24,096 nucleotides of DNA from JBDROU01 sp043809745 [NCBI: bacterium] (GTDB lineage: Bacteria; Elusimicrobiota; JBDRMW01). The stretch covers positions 1 to 24,096 of the forward strand of contig JBDROU010000012.1 of NCBI GenBank assembly GCA_043809745.1. Reading direction: 5' to 3'. The notes beneath the pieces were generated by a model. The model ran no database searches. It was not told the origin of the DNA and saw only the letters and a list, made by a program, of their open reading frames with translations. How positions within the stretch are numbered: position 1 is the first letter of the stretch; the number at the start of each line of letters is the position of its first letter. A program made the translations under genes and the position numbers. Shown here piece after piece: positions 23,959-24,096 of this stretch.

Positions 23959-24096
23959 ATCGGGTAACCGGGGGCTGTTAACCCCCAGTTCCCACACCAC
24001 CCATCATGCGGCACCGCAATGGGCGGTTCATGCAGTCAGTTATCCATTTGGATAGTGAAATGCAACCCACATATCTTTGATAGAGACAAGCCCCAA
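23959..24096 (-). mobile_element. 3' end of a group II intron (domains V and VI), continuing beyond the window
   Basis: On the minus strand, 24029-23996 is a 34-nt domain V. ACCGCCCA pairs with UGGGUGGU, then TGCG pairs with CGCA around a tetraloop; the lower stem carries an ACCGCC (CGC-type) catalytic triad. Domain VI follows (about 23992-23960): GGGAACUGGGGG pairs with CCCCCGGUUACCC, leaving one bulged A at 23965, the branch point. That A is seven bases from the predicted intron end CCCGAU at 23959. The CGC-type triad and short spacing fit bacterial group IIC. The orientation is opposite to the cassette gene. Identification is by secondary structure and recall of common domain V sequences. 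Confidence 0.78.
24040..24096 (-). CDS. C-terminus of the intron-encoded reverse transcriptase/maturase (partial)
   Basis: Eighteen codons reading LGLVSIKDMWVAFHYPNG end at TAA 24040-24042, 10 bases before domain V. Intron-encoded proteins of group IIC elements usually stop just ahead of domain V, so this is most likely the tail of the reverse transcriptase; the rest is outside the window. The segment alone is too short to prove the family. Confidence 0.5.
   Translation of the reverse strand: MGLVSIKDMWVAFHYPNG

Overview
The window looks like a chromosomal segment of an uncultured Gram-negative bacterium. It encodes an outer-membrane PorV-type barrel, a TonB/Tol-type motor and many signal peptides, and its base composition is moderately AT-rich. 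The mix of PorV-like proteins, long TPR proteins, ExbB/ExbD/ExbD/TonB clusters and giant Ig-repeat proteins with a FlgD-like tail is typical of candidate phyla such as Omnitrophota and their neighbours. I cannot fix the phylum from sequence alone. No rRNA, tRNA or CRISPR array was seen.

Layout. Positions 1-2269 are a mobile-element scrapyard: a long imperfect hairpin (21-81), an intact DDE transposase of the ISNCY/IS1202 type (226-1536, minus), and the C-terminal remnant of a REP-type Y1 transposase (1647-1913, plus). From 16322 down to 2270 runs one minus-strand gene block: a 1916-residue secreted Ig-repeat protein, a PorV-like barrel, a 1003-residue TPR protein, ExbB/TolQ, two ExbD/TolR, TonB, and a periplasmic FlgD-Ig/OmpA-like protein. 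Upstream of the giant gene is a leader of about 300 nt. It starts at a promoter whose -35 region is covered by 11-bp direct repeats (Pho-box-like) and contains a class I cyclic-di-GMP riboswitch. The aptamer carries a 73-nt insertion made of two hairpins and is followed by two mutually exclusive hairpins that look like an expression platform.

From 21713 down to 17047 is a second minus-strand operon: a strong promoter giving an apparently leaderless panD, a coiled-coil membrane gene broken by a one-base frameshift, an M50B-like membrane metalloprotease, an ABC-2 transporter (ATPase and permease) and a polysaccharide deacetylase.

The right end (21905-24096) is an integron platform: an IntI-type integrase with an N-terminal extension of about 110 residues, divergent integrase and cassette promoters, a GTTAGGA core site, one cassette gene (23457-23891), and the 3' end of a group II intron (domains V and VI plus the last codons of its reverse transcriptase). 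The intron interrupts what appears to be the cassette's attC core in the opposite orientation.

How the genes may work together (inference): c-di-GMP, and possibly phosphate stress through an OmpR-family regulator, would set expression of a giant surface adhesin. The PorV-like barrel and the energized Exb/TonB/OmpA-like complex encoded behind it would help display or anchor the adhesin. The same FlgD-like module occurs in the adhesin, the barrel and the OmpA-like protein, which ties the three together.
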